A stretch of DNA of 64,000 nucleotides. Origin: Amycolatopsis sp. NBC_01480 (GTDB taxonomy: Bacteria > Actinomycetota > Actinomycetes > Mycobacteriales > Pseudonocardiaceae). Positions 56,537-63,208 of this stretch are shown piece by piece. Position 1 is the first letter of the stretch. Each line of letters starts with the position of its first letter. Below the pieces are notes generated by a model that had not been told where the DNA came from, did no database searches, and saw only the letters and a program-made list of their open reading frames with translations. The stretch spans positions 310,001 to 374,000 of the forward strand of contig NZ_CP109442.1 of the NCBI RefSeq assembly GCF_036227205.1, read 5' to 3'. Both the position numbers and the translations under genes were made by a program.

Positions 56537-58281
56537 GACGGCTCCTTCCCGAACAGTGTGCGCGCGTCGCCCGCCGTGACGACCGAGCCGGTGACCAGCA
56601 CGCCGCCGCCGGCCAGGGGCTCCTCCGGGTCGTCGGACTGCTCCACCAGGCCGATCGCCGTCTCCACCGCCGTCTCCAGGTCCGGCTCGGCGAGCACGCG
56701 GTCCTCGCCGAAGATCGAGATAGCCTGCTCGTTCAGCTCGTCGAGCGGCATCGAGCGCAGCGCAGAGTTCCGGGTGATCACCACCTCGGAGACCACCGGC
56801 TCCAGCGCGTCGAGGATGCCGCGTGCGTCCTTCTCCGCCATCACCGCGACCACCGCGACCAGGCGGCGGAACGCGAACTCCTCGGCCACCGTGGTGGCCA
56901 GCGCCCGGGCGCCCATCGGGTTGTGCGCCGCGTCGATCAGCACGGTCGGCGCCGCGCGCACGCGCTCCAGCCGGCCCGGGTTCTCCACCTCGGCGAACGC
57001 CTCGCGCACCGCCTCGATGACCAGCTGCTTGTCTTTGCCCGCACCGAAAAACGCCTCGACGGCCGCGAGCGCGAGCGCCGCGTTGGCCGCCTGGTGCGCG
57101 CCGTGCAGGGGCAGGAAGATCTCGTCGTACACGCCGCCGAGGCCCTGCAGCTTGAGCAGCTGCCCGCCGACCGCGACCTCGCGCTCCAGCACGCCGAACT
57201 CGCTGCCCGCGCGCGCCACCGCGGCGTCGACCGAGACCGCGCGCTCGAGCAGCACGTTCAGCACGTCCTGGTCCTGCTCGGCGATCACCGCGACGGAGCC
57301 GGGCTTGATGATCCCGGCCTTCTCGCGGGCCGCGTCCACGGCCTTCGGGCCGAGGTACTCGACGTGGTCGATGCCGATCGGGGTGATCACCGCGACGTCG
57401 CCGTCCGCGACGTTCGTGGCGTCCCAGGCCCCGCCCATGCCCGCCTCGACCACGGCGGCCTCCACCGGCGCGTCCGAGAACGCGGCGAACGCCATCCCGG
57501 TGAGCACCTCGAACTTGCTCATCGGCACGCCGTCCTCGCTCGCGCCGTCGACCATCGTCACGTACGGGGCGACGTCGCGGAACAGGTCCACGTACTTCGC
57601 CGCCGAGATCGGGTGCCCGTCCAGGGCGATGCGCTCGGTGACGAGCTGCAGGTGGGGGCTGGTGTAGCGGCCGACGCGCAGGCCCATCCGGGTCAGCAGC
57701 GCGTCGATCATGCGGGAGACCGAGCCCTTGCCGTTGGTGCCGGCCACATGCAGCACGGGGTACCCGCGGTGCGGCTCGCCCAGCAGCGTGACCAGTGCCT
57801 GGATCCGCGCCAGCGAGGGCGCGATCTTCGTCTCCGGCCAGCGCTGGTTCAGCTCCGCCTCGACGGCCATCAGCTCACGGCGCGCCTGCTGCCCGTTCGG
57901 GTCCGACGGCTGCTCCTCGACGCCCTGGTCGTCCAGCTCGTGCAGTTCGGCGTCCTGCGCCCCGAGCAGGTCGGGCACCGGGCCGGTGGCCAGGTTGTCG
58001 CCCAGTTGCCCGATGCCGCCGATGCCGCCGCGCGAGCCGCCGCCCACGGTGTACGCGGCGTCGGGGGCGTCCAGATCGGGGTCGATGTCGTCGGATTCGT
58101 CGTGCTCGTCGGCAGCGTGGGCGCGGGCGCCCAGCTCGTCGACGCCGGCGAAGCTGTCCGGATCCGCGAGGTCCCGGCGGCGCTCCCGGCCGCCTTCGAA
58201 ATCGCCGTCGAGCTCCTCGGCCCCGAACGGCTCGTCCTCACCACGCGGCACGCGACCGCTCCCCTCGACACCCTGGTTCAC
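56533..58281 (-). CDS. folC: Folylpolyglutamate synthase / dihydrofolate synthase
   Basis: The Mur-ligase-type core begins near residue 135 with VEAELNQRWPETKIAPS, then the P-loop HVAGTNGKGSVSRMI, TSPHLQLVTERI, PIGIDHVEYLG and the substrate-loop AAHNPMGA. It adds glutamates to folates and makes dihydrofolate. Upstream of the core lies an acidic, disordered extension of about 130 residues; GTG 58281 is the furthest start I can defend and has a weak ribosome binding site, so the true start could be later. In relatives valS lies upstream; here a phage-like region does. Confidence 0.92.
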   Translation of the reverse strand: MNQGVEGSGRVPRGEDEPFGAEELDGDFEGGRERRRDLADPDSFAGVDELGARAHAADEHDESDDIDPDLDAPDAAYTVGGGSRGGIGGIGQLGDNLATGPVPDLLGAQDAELHELDDQGVEEQPSDPNGQQARRELMAVEAELNQRWPETKIAPSLARIQALVTLLGEPHRGYPVLHVAGTNGKGSVSRMIDALLTRMGLRVGRYTSPHLQLVTERIALDGHPISAAKYVDLFRDVAPYVTMVDGASEDGVPMSKFEVLTGMAFAAFSDAPVEAAVVEAGMGGAWDATNVADGDVAVITPIGIDHVEYLGPKAVDAAREKAGIIKPGSVAVIAEQDQDVLNVLLERAVSVDAAVARAGSEFGVLEREVAVGGQLLKLQGLGGVYDEIFLPLHGAHQAANAALALAAVEAFFGAGKDKQLVIEAVREAFAEVENPGRLERVRAAPTVLIDAAHNPMGARALATTVAEEFAFRRLVAVVAVMAEKDARGILDALEPVVSEVVITRNSALRSMPLDELNEQAISIFGEDRVLAEPDLETAVETAIGLVEQSDDPEEPLAGGGVLVTGSVVTAGDARTLFGKEPS

Positions 58282-58326
58282 CTGACCAGACGAGTCTACG
58301 TGCGCGGTTCCTGGCAGTCTCGGGCC

Positions 58327-58371
58327 ATGCCGTTCAACCACAACCACCACTACCACCATCCACCTTGGTAA
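58327..58371 (+). CDS. Possible histidine-rich 14-residue leader peptide
   Basis: The tiny frame MPFNHNHHYHHPPW has six histidines and ends in Pro-Pro-Trp before TAA. It lies 62 bp upstream of the first gene of the phage-like region. No good Shine-Dalgarno is visible, so translation is uncertain. Confidence 0.3.
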   Translation: MPFNHNHHYHHPPW

Positions 58372-58433
58372 TGGTGACCAGCTCGCACTAAGCGGGGCGT
58401 CAGGCCTTCCTTCGGACCGGAGGGAGACCATAT

Positions 58434-58640
58434 ATGTCGACGTACCTGGAGAGGAAGCTCGACGACCTTCAGGCCAGAAGCGACGAGCTGCGCGGTGAGG
58501 TAGCCCGCATCGTCGGCAAGTACAGCGCCCGCAACGAGCGCTGCGAGAACGGCAACAACGCAGACCTCGCCGCGGTAGTGGCCGAGCTGGAAGTGGCCCT
58601 CGCACGAACGTTGGCCCATACCCTCGGTGGTTCCCTGTGA
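58434..58640 (+). CDS. Small coiled-coil-like protein of the integrated element
   Basis: The 68-residue hydrophilic protein is helical throughout with heptad-like leucines (YLERKLDDLQARSDELRGEV). GGAGGGAGA precedes the ATG by seven bases. Its stop overlaps the next GTG (GTGA). Family not recognised. Confidence 0.65.
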   Translation: MSTYLERKLDDLQARSDELRGEVARIVGKYSARNERCENGNNADLAAVVAELEVALARTLAHTLGGSL

Positions 58641-59164
58641 AGGGGCTGCTGGCCAACGTAGCCATCACCCTCGAAATCGTGGCCGGACTGCTGATCGGTA
58701 CCGCCATCATCTCGCCGGCCCAGGCATCGAGCCCCGAAATCGTGTGGGCCGCGTCCGCCGCCCAGGCACCCGAGGTCGCTCGGGCACGCGACTACATGGG
58801 TGACCACGTCACGTCGATCACGTGGGTGTCTCGGACACAGGCGACGGAACACGGCGAAGGCGCCGCGGCTGCGTGGGCACAGGACAACGGCGCCGGTGTC
58901 TTCGTGACCACCAACCTCCCTGCGGAGTACGTGGCGGCTGTCGTGGTCCACGAGCTGGCGCACCAGCGGCAGTTCGCCGCCTACGGCGGTGTCCGTGGCG
59001 CCGTGGCCCACTACGGCAGCACGCTGGCCGAGGAGCGCGCTGCGCAGTGCACGGCGGCGCTCTCGGGCTTCAAGGACTTCGAGGCGTACGGCGTCGAGAC
59101 GACGGCGGATTGCACCGACGGTGAGCTGGCCGAGGCACACAAGCTTCGGGCGTCGGTCCGGTGA
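58637..59164 (+). CDS. Signal-peptide-bearing HExxH metallopeptidase-like protein
   Basis: The 175-residue protein starts at GTG 58637. A hydrophobic N-terminus (residues about 5-30, ending AQAS) suggests export or anchoring. VVVHELAHQRQ near residue 105 is a classic HExxH zinc site, and a downstream Glu-rich LAEERAAQCTAA segment could hold the third ligand. Two later cysteines may pair. It is translationally coupled to the preceding gene. Substrate unknown; phage or plasmid roles in host-wall modification or transfer are possible. Confidence 0.7.
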   Translation: MKGLLANVAITLEIVAGLLIGTAIISPAQASSPEIVWAASAAQAPEVARARDYMGDHVTSITWVSRTQATEHGEGAAAAWAQDNGAGVFVTTNLPAEYVAAVVVHELAHQRQFAAYGGVRGAVAHYGSTLAEERAAQCTAALSGFKDFEAYGVETTADCTDGELAEAHKLRASVR

Positions 59165-59262
59165 TGTACCGCCCGGCCCAATCGAACCGGGCCGGCCAGA
59201 TCGAGTAACGACCCCATTGATCAACGCGACCACTACACGCCCACCACGGGGAGGAACCAACA

Positions 59263-59505
59263 ATGTCCGACACCGAGAAGCCACGCGAGGCCTCCAAGGC
59301 CACCGGGATGAGTCGGGGCATGATGTACCTGATCATGTTCATGGTCCTGGGATTCGGAGGCGTCATCACCGCCATCGTCGTGATCCACAACCAGGACGTG
59401 GCAGCCCAGCAGGCCAAGGACAAGGCGCAGGAACAGCAGCGGATGTTCGCCGACCTGCACAAGTTGGCGGCACTGTGCCAGATCAACCCTCAGCCGCCCT
59501 GCTAG
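59263..59505 (+). CDS. Small single-pass membrane protein
   Basis: The 80-residue protein has a methionine-rich transmembrane helix at about residues 20-42 and a coiled, Gln/Ala-rich outer part with two cysteines near the end. GGGAGGAAC precedes the ATG. It is the last gene before a strong terminator. Confidence 0.65.
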   Translation: MSDTEKPREASKATGMSRGMMYLIMFMVLGFGGVITAIVVIHNQDVAAQQAKDKAQEQQRMFADLHKLAALCQINPQPPC

Positions 59506-59514
59506 TCCGTCAGC

Positions 59515-59553
59515 AGAGAGCCCCGGTCACCCTCGTGGCAGCCGGGGCTCTCT
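59515..59553. terminator. Terminator between the plus-strand operon and the XRE gene
   Basis: AGAGAGCCCCGG (59515-59526) pairs exactly with CCGGGGCTCTCT (59542-59553), loop 15 bases. It lies between convergent genes and may end both transcripts. Confidence 0.85.
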
Positions 59554-59564
59554 CGCGAACTTCG

Positions 59565-60422
59565 CTAGCCAGATGGCGCGAGATTTCCGAGTATGCGCAG
59601 CAGCATGGCGCGGGCCTGGTCGCCTTCTTCGGCGACCTCCCAGAGGTCTTCGACGAGGCCAGTGTAGATCGCTACGTCGTCGGGATCGCTGGTGGTGAGT
59701 TCGGTGTGCATTACCTCGATGGACAGCAGTTCGTCATCGAACAGCCAAAACCCGTGGAGCAGCGGCACCGGTAGCTCCGCATCGAGCGGCACGACGCCAA
59801 GCCGCACGGTGTGCAGATAGGTGACCGCGATCAGCCGATCGATCTGGCCAGCCCGGATATCGGCCGGGATGACGCCACTGTGGAGACAGGCTTCGAAGAC
59901 CAACAGCTCGATCGTCTTCGAGCCGTCATAGTTGATCTGCTGCCGCTCCATGCGGGCTGCGACCGCGGCGTCCACGTCAGCACCCGCACCCCGGAATGCG
60001 GCGTTCTTCTCGAACACTGCGCGGGCGTAGGCGGGTGTCTGGACAAGTCCGGGAACGACCCCGGTTTCGACGCCCACGATCTTGCCGGCGGCCTGCTCGA
60101 TCGCAGCGAACGAGTGCTGCACAGCTTCGTGACCGCCGCGGCGGAGGCGGTACTTCCACTCCGACTGGTCGAGCCGGATGGCACGTAGTTCCTGGAGCAG
60201 CCCGTTGAACACATCTTCGGGCATGTCCAGAGCCCGAGCCCACTGGGTGAGTTCGGGCTCGGTGATGGCCTGCCTGCCGCGCTCGATCAGCGACACTTTC
60301 ATCGGCCGCCAGCCGAGTAGCTCGCCGAGCGCCTTGCCGGTCAGCTTCGGCGTGTGGGCGACGCGATGTTGCCGCAGCTGATCAGCGAACGCCAACAGAC
60401 GGCTCGTTGGATCTTCGGTCAC
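59565..60422 (-). CDS. XRE-family helix-turn-helix regulator with DUF5753
   Basis: The 285-residue protein has an N-terminal XRE helix-turn-helix (LRQHRVAHTPKLTGKALGELLG, then KVSLIERGRQAI, residues about 15-52) and a C-terminal DUF5753 ligand-like domain (VPGLVQTPAYARAVF near 130, then MERQQINYDG). This architecture is very abundant in Streptomyces and Pseudonocardiaceae. The gene overlaps the DUF6879 gene stop by four bases. Confidence 0.9.
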   Translation of the reverse strand: MTEDPTSRLLAFADQLRQHRVAHTPKLTGKALGELLGWRPMKVSLIERGRQAITEPELTQWARALDMPEDVFNGLLQELRAIRLDQSEWKYRLRRGGHEAVQHSFAAIEQAAGKIVGVETGVVPGLVQTPAYARAVFEKNAAFRGAGADVDAAVAARMERQQINYDGSKTIELLVFEACLHSGVIPADIRAGQIDRLIAVTYLHTVRLGVVPLDAELPVPLLHGFWLFDDELLSIEVMHTELTTSDPDDVAIYTGLVEDLWEVAEEGDQARAMLLRILGNLAPSG

Positions 60423-60946
60423 GGGCTCCTCGTCGTTGGTGCGAGCTTGTCGTGTGGCACGGCGACCGGCCAGACGATGTCACGCCAGCGCCGATGCTGC
60501 GCGACCGTAGCGGGATCATCGGTCACCTCGACGCCGGCCACTCCGTTCTCGTCGAAGTGGAGCGTCGCAACGATCCGGTCGTCGAGGAGATAGAAGTCCG
60601 CGGGCGGGGCGCCGAGCTTGCGGGCGTGCCCCTCGCTGATCCACCGGATGTCTTCACCGGCATCGATGTTGAGGTGGGTCAGTTGCAGCATCCACCGCAG
60701 GTACTCCGTCGGTGGGTCAGTCAGCAGCCGCACCCGCTCGAACCGTTTCCCGGCGGCGCGTTGCGTGCGGATCTGGTCGAGCCAGGGCTGTAGGAACGCG
60801 TAGTCGGGATGCCCGTCGCGCCATGCCTGTAACGGCCTCTGCTCGTCCGGCTCGCGGTAGGTGCCTTGGCATTCCCAACGCCACGCCGTCTGCTCGTAGC
60901 TGCGGAGCAGGTCGGCGAATTCGGGCCCGGGCTTGATCCAGGTCAT
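60419..60946 (-). CDS. DUF6879 family protein
   Basis: The 175-residue protein shows the DUF6879 pattern: FADLLRSYEQTAWRWECQGTY, then RFERVRLLTDPPTEYLRW, IRWISEGHARKLG, YLLDDRIVATLHFDENGV. The family is almost always paired with an XRE-DUF5753 regulator, as here with overlapping ends. The biochemical role is unknown. Confidence 0.88.
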   Translation of the reverse strand: MTWIKPGPEFADLLRSYEQTAWRWECQGTYREPDEQRPLQAWRDGHPDYAFLQPWLDQIRTQRAAGKRFERVRLLTDPPTEYLRWMLQLTHLNIDAGEDIRWISEGHARKLGAPPADFYLLDDRIVATLHFDENGVAGVEVTDDPATVAQHRRWRDIVWPVAVPHDKLAPTTRSP

Positions 60947-61263
60947 GCGCGGACGGCGGCGGCGAGCTGCTGGAGCTTCTCGACCGAGGCGGGGTCGGTG
61001 ACGAATTCAGGTCGGTCTTCGTCGGCGAACGCGATCCGTTGCAGGGCTTCGATGTCGATGAACGGGAGGAGCGCGGCCGGGATCTCGACGGCGGACTCGT
61101 GGGCGGGCATGCCGTTGCCTCGGGCGTGGATCGTGTCCAGAGCGGCCGGGTCGGTGACCGTCGTGCCCTGCACGACGAGAGTGCCGCGAGCAGTGACGAA
61201 CAGCGTCGGGCATGAGCCGGTGTTGGAACTGGTGCCAGCGAACGCCATGAGGTGATCGGACAT
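60943..61263 (-). CDS. Small hypothetical protein of the XRE-DUF6879 module
   Basis: The 106-residue protein starts at ATG 61263 behind GGGAG. It has no recognised family but shows a compact pattern (FAGTSSNTGSCPTLFVTARGT, FVTDPASVEKLQQLAAAV) and overlaps the DUF6879 start by four bases. Position equals that of the DUF397-like small partner often found with this module. Confidence 0.65.
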   Translation of the reverse strand: MSDHLMAFAGTSSNTGSCPTLFVTARGTLVVQGTTVTDPAALDTIHARGNGMPAHESAVEIPAALLPFIDIEALQRIAFADEDRPEFVTDPASVEKLQQLAAAVRA

Positions 61264-61392
61264 CGGGTCTCCCTCGGTCGGTTGGGCGTCCATCGTGACC
61301 AGTTGGTAGCCGACTGTATCACCGGCATCGGAGTGAATCTCGGTCGGCGACCTCGAATTATCACTCCACAGCCGTACTCCGTTCGAGTGTTG

Positions 61393-61408
61393 TCATGATA
61401 TTTCATGA
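61393..61408. promoter_or_regulatory. AT-rich operator candidate upstream of the XRE module
   Basis: TCATGA occurs at 61393-61398 and 61403-61408, giving a near-palindromic 16-bp site in an AT-rich patch. It lies in the divergent region between the XRE module and the micro-ORF operon. Confidence 0.55.
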
Positions 61409-61543
61409 GATTTATCTTGCCGATGCGGGCTCGGCGAGCCAGCCTTGACGCCGTGCGGGGATGGCGGAAAGAGCGGTCGCGGTGACGACGGGGCTCACGA
61501 CTGACCACCTCGCCGAGGACAACAACCGGCAGGGAGGTGCGTG

Positions 61544-61822
61544 ATGACCGTGATCGCGGGGAACCTGTCCGCCGCCGAGGTCGACGCCGCGATGTACGCC
61601 GTCCACCGCTGGGAGCCGGACAACCGAAATCACCTGTTCAAGCGGGACCAGGACGGGGCCGGAGTCGGTGCCGTGTGGCCGAAGTGCACACGCGGGAAAC
61701 CCATCCCGCAACGCACCTGTTTCCCGGACGAGCTATCCCCCGAACTCGGCGACGACCGTGACCACTCGCAGGACTGCCGAAGCTGCTTCCCCACTGGCTC
61801 GCGCCAGCCCTGGCGGCCGTGA
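61544..61822 (+). CDS. Hypothetical small protein, first of the micro-ORF operon
   Basis: The 92-residue protein starts at ATG 61544 behind AGGGAGG. It is polar with four cysteines near the end (CTRGKPIPQRTC, CRSCF), which may bind metal. The stop overlaps the next ATG (TGATG). Family unknown; similar genes occur next to XRE-DUF6879 modules in actinomycetes. Confidence 0.65.
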   Translation: MTVIAGNLSAAEVDAAMYAVHRWEPDNRNHLFKRDQDGAGVGAVWPKCTRGKPIPQRTCFPDELSPELGDDRDHSQDCRSCFPTGSRQPWRP

Positions 61823-61908
61823 TGGGCACCTGGCAGCGGGACCACGACAACGAGGTCTACGACGACGACGGAGTCCTCATCGAGATTGACGGGGAGGACG
61901 CGGAGTGA
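61822..61908 (+). CDS. 28-residue acidic micro-protein
   Basis: The frame reads MGTWQRDHDNEVYDDDGVL and ends GEDAE. It overlaps both neighbours (TGATG upstream, GTGA downstream), so translation is likely even though it is too short for ordinary gene finders. Function unknown. Confidence 0.55.
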   Translation: MGTWQRDHDNEVYDDDGVLIEIDGEDAE

Positions 61909-62099
61909 CCGCAGCCCCGCAACACCAGACGACGTTCACCCTCGCCTGGCGCGCCGACAACTCCGGGTTCGCACGCCCGGGTCCCGCTCGGCACCGGGAT
62001 CTCCCGTTTCGGTTCGCCTGCAAGCGCTGCGGCGCGACGGTCAGCGCAACCGACAGCAAGTGCAGCGCGTGCGGCCACTCCTTCTGGAACGCCGACTGA
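61905..62099 (+). CDS. 64-residue zinc-ribbon protein
   Basis: The protein starts at GTG 61905, overlapping the previous stop. After a polar N-terminus it has CKRCG and CSACGHSF, a four-cysteine zinc ribbon. It is the third gene of the coupled operon 61544-62099. Specific role unknown. Confidence 0.7.
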   Translation: MTAAPQHQTTFTLAWRADNSGFARPGPARHRDLPFRFACKRCGATVSATDSKCSACGHSFWNAD

Positions 62100-62192
62100 T
62101 CTCCCGGCCGCTGCGTCTTCTCCCCGGCGGGCGTAGCGGCCGGGTTCCAACCTCCCGCGTATTTGCGAACGCAATCAACCTGAGGGTGGTCG

Positions 62193-62321
62193 ATGCCACG
62201 CAACCCCGCAGGACCCGGACCGACAAGACCCGGTCCAGGCAAGGACGGATCCCCAAACCCTGGCACCAAAAACCCCGGACCACAGCCCCGACCTGTCCAG
62301 CCGCCGCGACCACAGCGCTAA
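62193..62321 (+). CDS. 42-residue proline/glycine-rich micro-protein
   Basis: A GAGGGTGG motif precedes the ATG. The sequence is dominated by NPGP/GPGP-like words with basic residues and no hydrophobic core. It could be a linker-like or nucleic-acid-contacting peptide, or a chance frame. Confidence 0.4.
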   Translation: MPRNPAGPGPTRPGPGKDGSPNPGTKNPGPQPRPVQPPRPQR

Positions 62322-62332
62322 GAGGAAGCCCC

Positions 62333-62539
62333 ATGCCCAAGAGGTCGAGACCAGCCCGCCGTGACCGTCGAAGCTGCCTCGCGAGCGGACACGAAGGGAA
62401 CGTGGCCATCGGCTCGGCGGGAAGCTACCCGCCGCGTCAGCCGACCGGCCCGACCCATCCGGAGGCCATTTACCGGTCGACCTTGTTCCGGTGGCGGCCG
62501 AAGCCGTCGGGACCGCCAGAACCGGACGACGTGGCTTAA
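62333..62539 (+). CDS. 68-residue hypothetical protein
   Basis: ATG 62333 follows GAGGAAG with good spacing. The N-terminus is strongly basic (PKRSRPARRDRRS); the rest is Pro-rich with YRSTLFRW. No family recognised. Confidence 0.5.
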   Translation: MPKRSRPARRDRRSCLASGHEGNVAIGSAGSYPPRQPTGPTHPEAIYRSTLFRWRPKPSGPPEPDDVA

Positions 62540-62548
62540 CATCGGACC

Positions 62549-62800
62549 ATGAAGTCGCGACGGGACATGCGCAAGCTGAAGACAGCGCTCCTCGCCGGCG
62601 CCGCCGGGACCCGCTTCTACAGCGGGGACCTGCGGCAAGCAGCCAGCCTGCACAACGCACGCCTCTACCCCCTGCTGGTGCTGTTCGAACAGCGCGGCTG
62701 GATCACCAACGGCTGGGACGAGCCCGAAGCCGGCGAGGATCAGCCGCGGCCCTGGTACGTGCTGACGGATCTCGGTCGGCGCGAAATGACCAGGCCGTAG
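62549..62800 (+). CDS. PadR-like winged helix-turn-helix protein
   Basis: The 83-residue protein is a short wHTH: RKLKTALLAGAAGTRFYSGDL (helices 1-2), LYPLLVLFEQRGWITNGWDE (recognition helix and wing) and WYVLTDLGRREM. It resembles PadR N-terminal domains without the dimerisation extension. A hairpin follows. Confidence 0.75.
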   Translation: MKSRRDMRKLKTALLAGAAGTRFYSGDLRQAASLHNARLYPLLVLFEQRGWITNGWDEPEAGEDQPRPWYVLTDLGRREMTRP

Positions 62801-62825
62801 CTGCGGCACGCGACCCAGAGACGAC

Positions 62826-62871
62826 GAAAGAGCCCCCACCACCTGCGTGATGCAGTGGTAGGGGCTTCTTC
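62826..62871 (+). terminator. Hairpin after the PadR-like gene
   Basis: GAAAGAGCCCCCACCA pairs with TGGTAGGGGCTTCTTC with few mismatches, extended inside by CTGC/GCAG. It ends in CTTCTTCG. Confidence 0.7.
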
Positions 62872-62888
62872 GCGTGCGCACAAAAAGG

Positions 62889-62926
62889 GCCCCCGCGCTC
62901 GACCCAGTTGTGGGGAGCGCGGGGGC
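62889..62926 (-). terminator. Rho-independent terminator after the holin gene
   Basis: GCCCCCGCGCTC pairs exactly with GAGCGCGGGGGC; on the minus strand the stem is followed by CCTTTTTG. It lies 30 bp beyond the holin stop and ends the lysis operon. Confidence 0.85.
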
Positions 62927-62956
62927 TGGGTGGCCGCCGGGAGTAGGCGGCGGCCG

Positions 62957-63208
62957 TCAGGGGGCGGTGGTCTTCTTCTCGGGGGTCAGATAGCCGGCCA
63001 GCGGCGTCAGGATGCCGACGATCAGCACACCCAGCGCCGGATCCACATGCACTCCGACGGCGTCGAGGATGGCCAGCGGTCCAGCGGTCAGCACGGCGGC
63101 AACGGCCGCGGCCAGCACCTTCCGGACGGGCACCCAGGGCAGCAGCTTGGAAGCAGCAGGGACCTGCGGCGGGGCGACGGGAGTCGGCTCGGGCACGGGG
63201 GCGGTCAC
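62957..63208 (-). CDS. Phage holin-like membrane protein
   Basis: The 83-residue protein starts at GTG 63208, overlapping the lysin stop (GTGA). A Pro-rich N-terminus leads into two hydrophobic segments (residues about 27-45 and 55-72) and a short charged tail. Size, topology and coupling to a lysin gene fit actinophage holins, which open the membrane at lysis. Confidence 0.75.
   Translation of the reverse strand: MTAPVPEPTPVAPPQVPAASKLLPWVPVRKVLAAAVAAVLTAGPLAILDAVGVHVDPALGVLIVGILTPLAGYLTPEKKTTAP

Noticed and set aside
61886..62539. 217-codon frame spanning the zinc ribbon and downstream micro-ORFs
   Set aside because: Its upstream part is out of frame with the cysteine-motif gene and lacks a start signal; only the last 68 codons have a good ribosome binding site.
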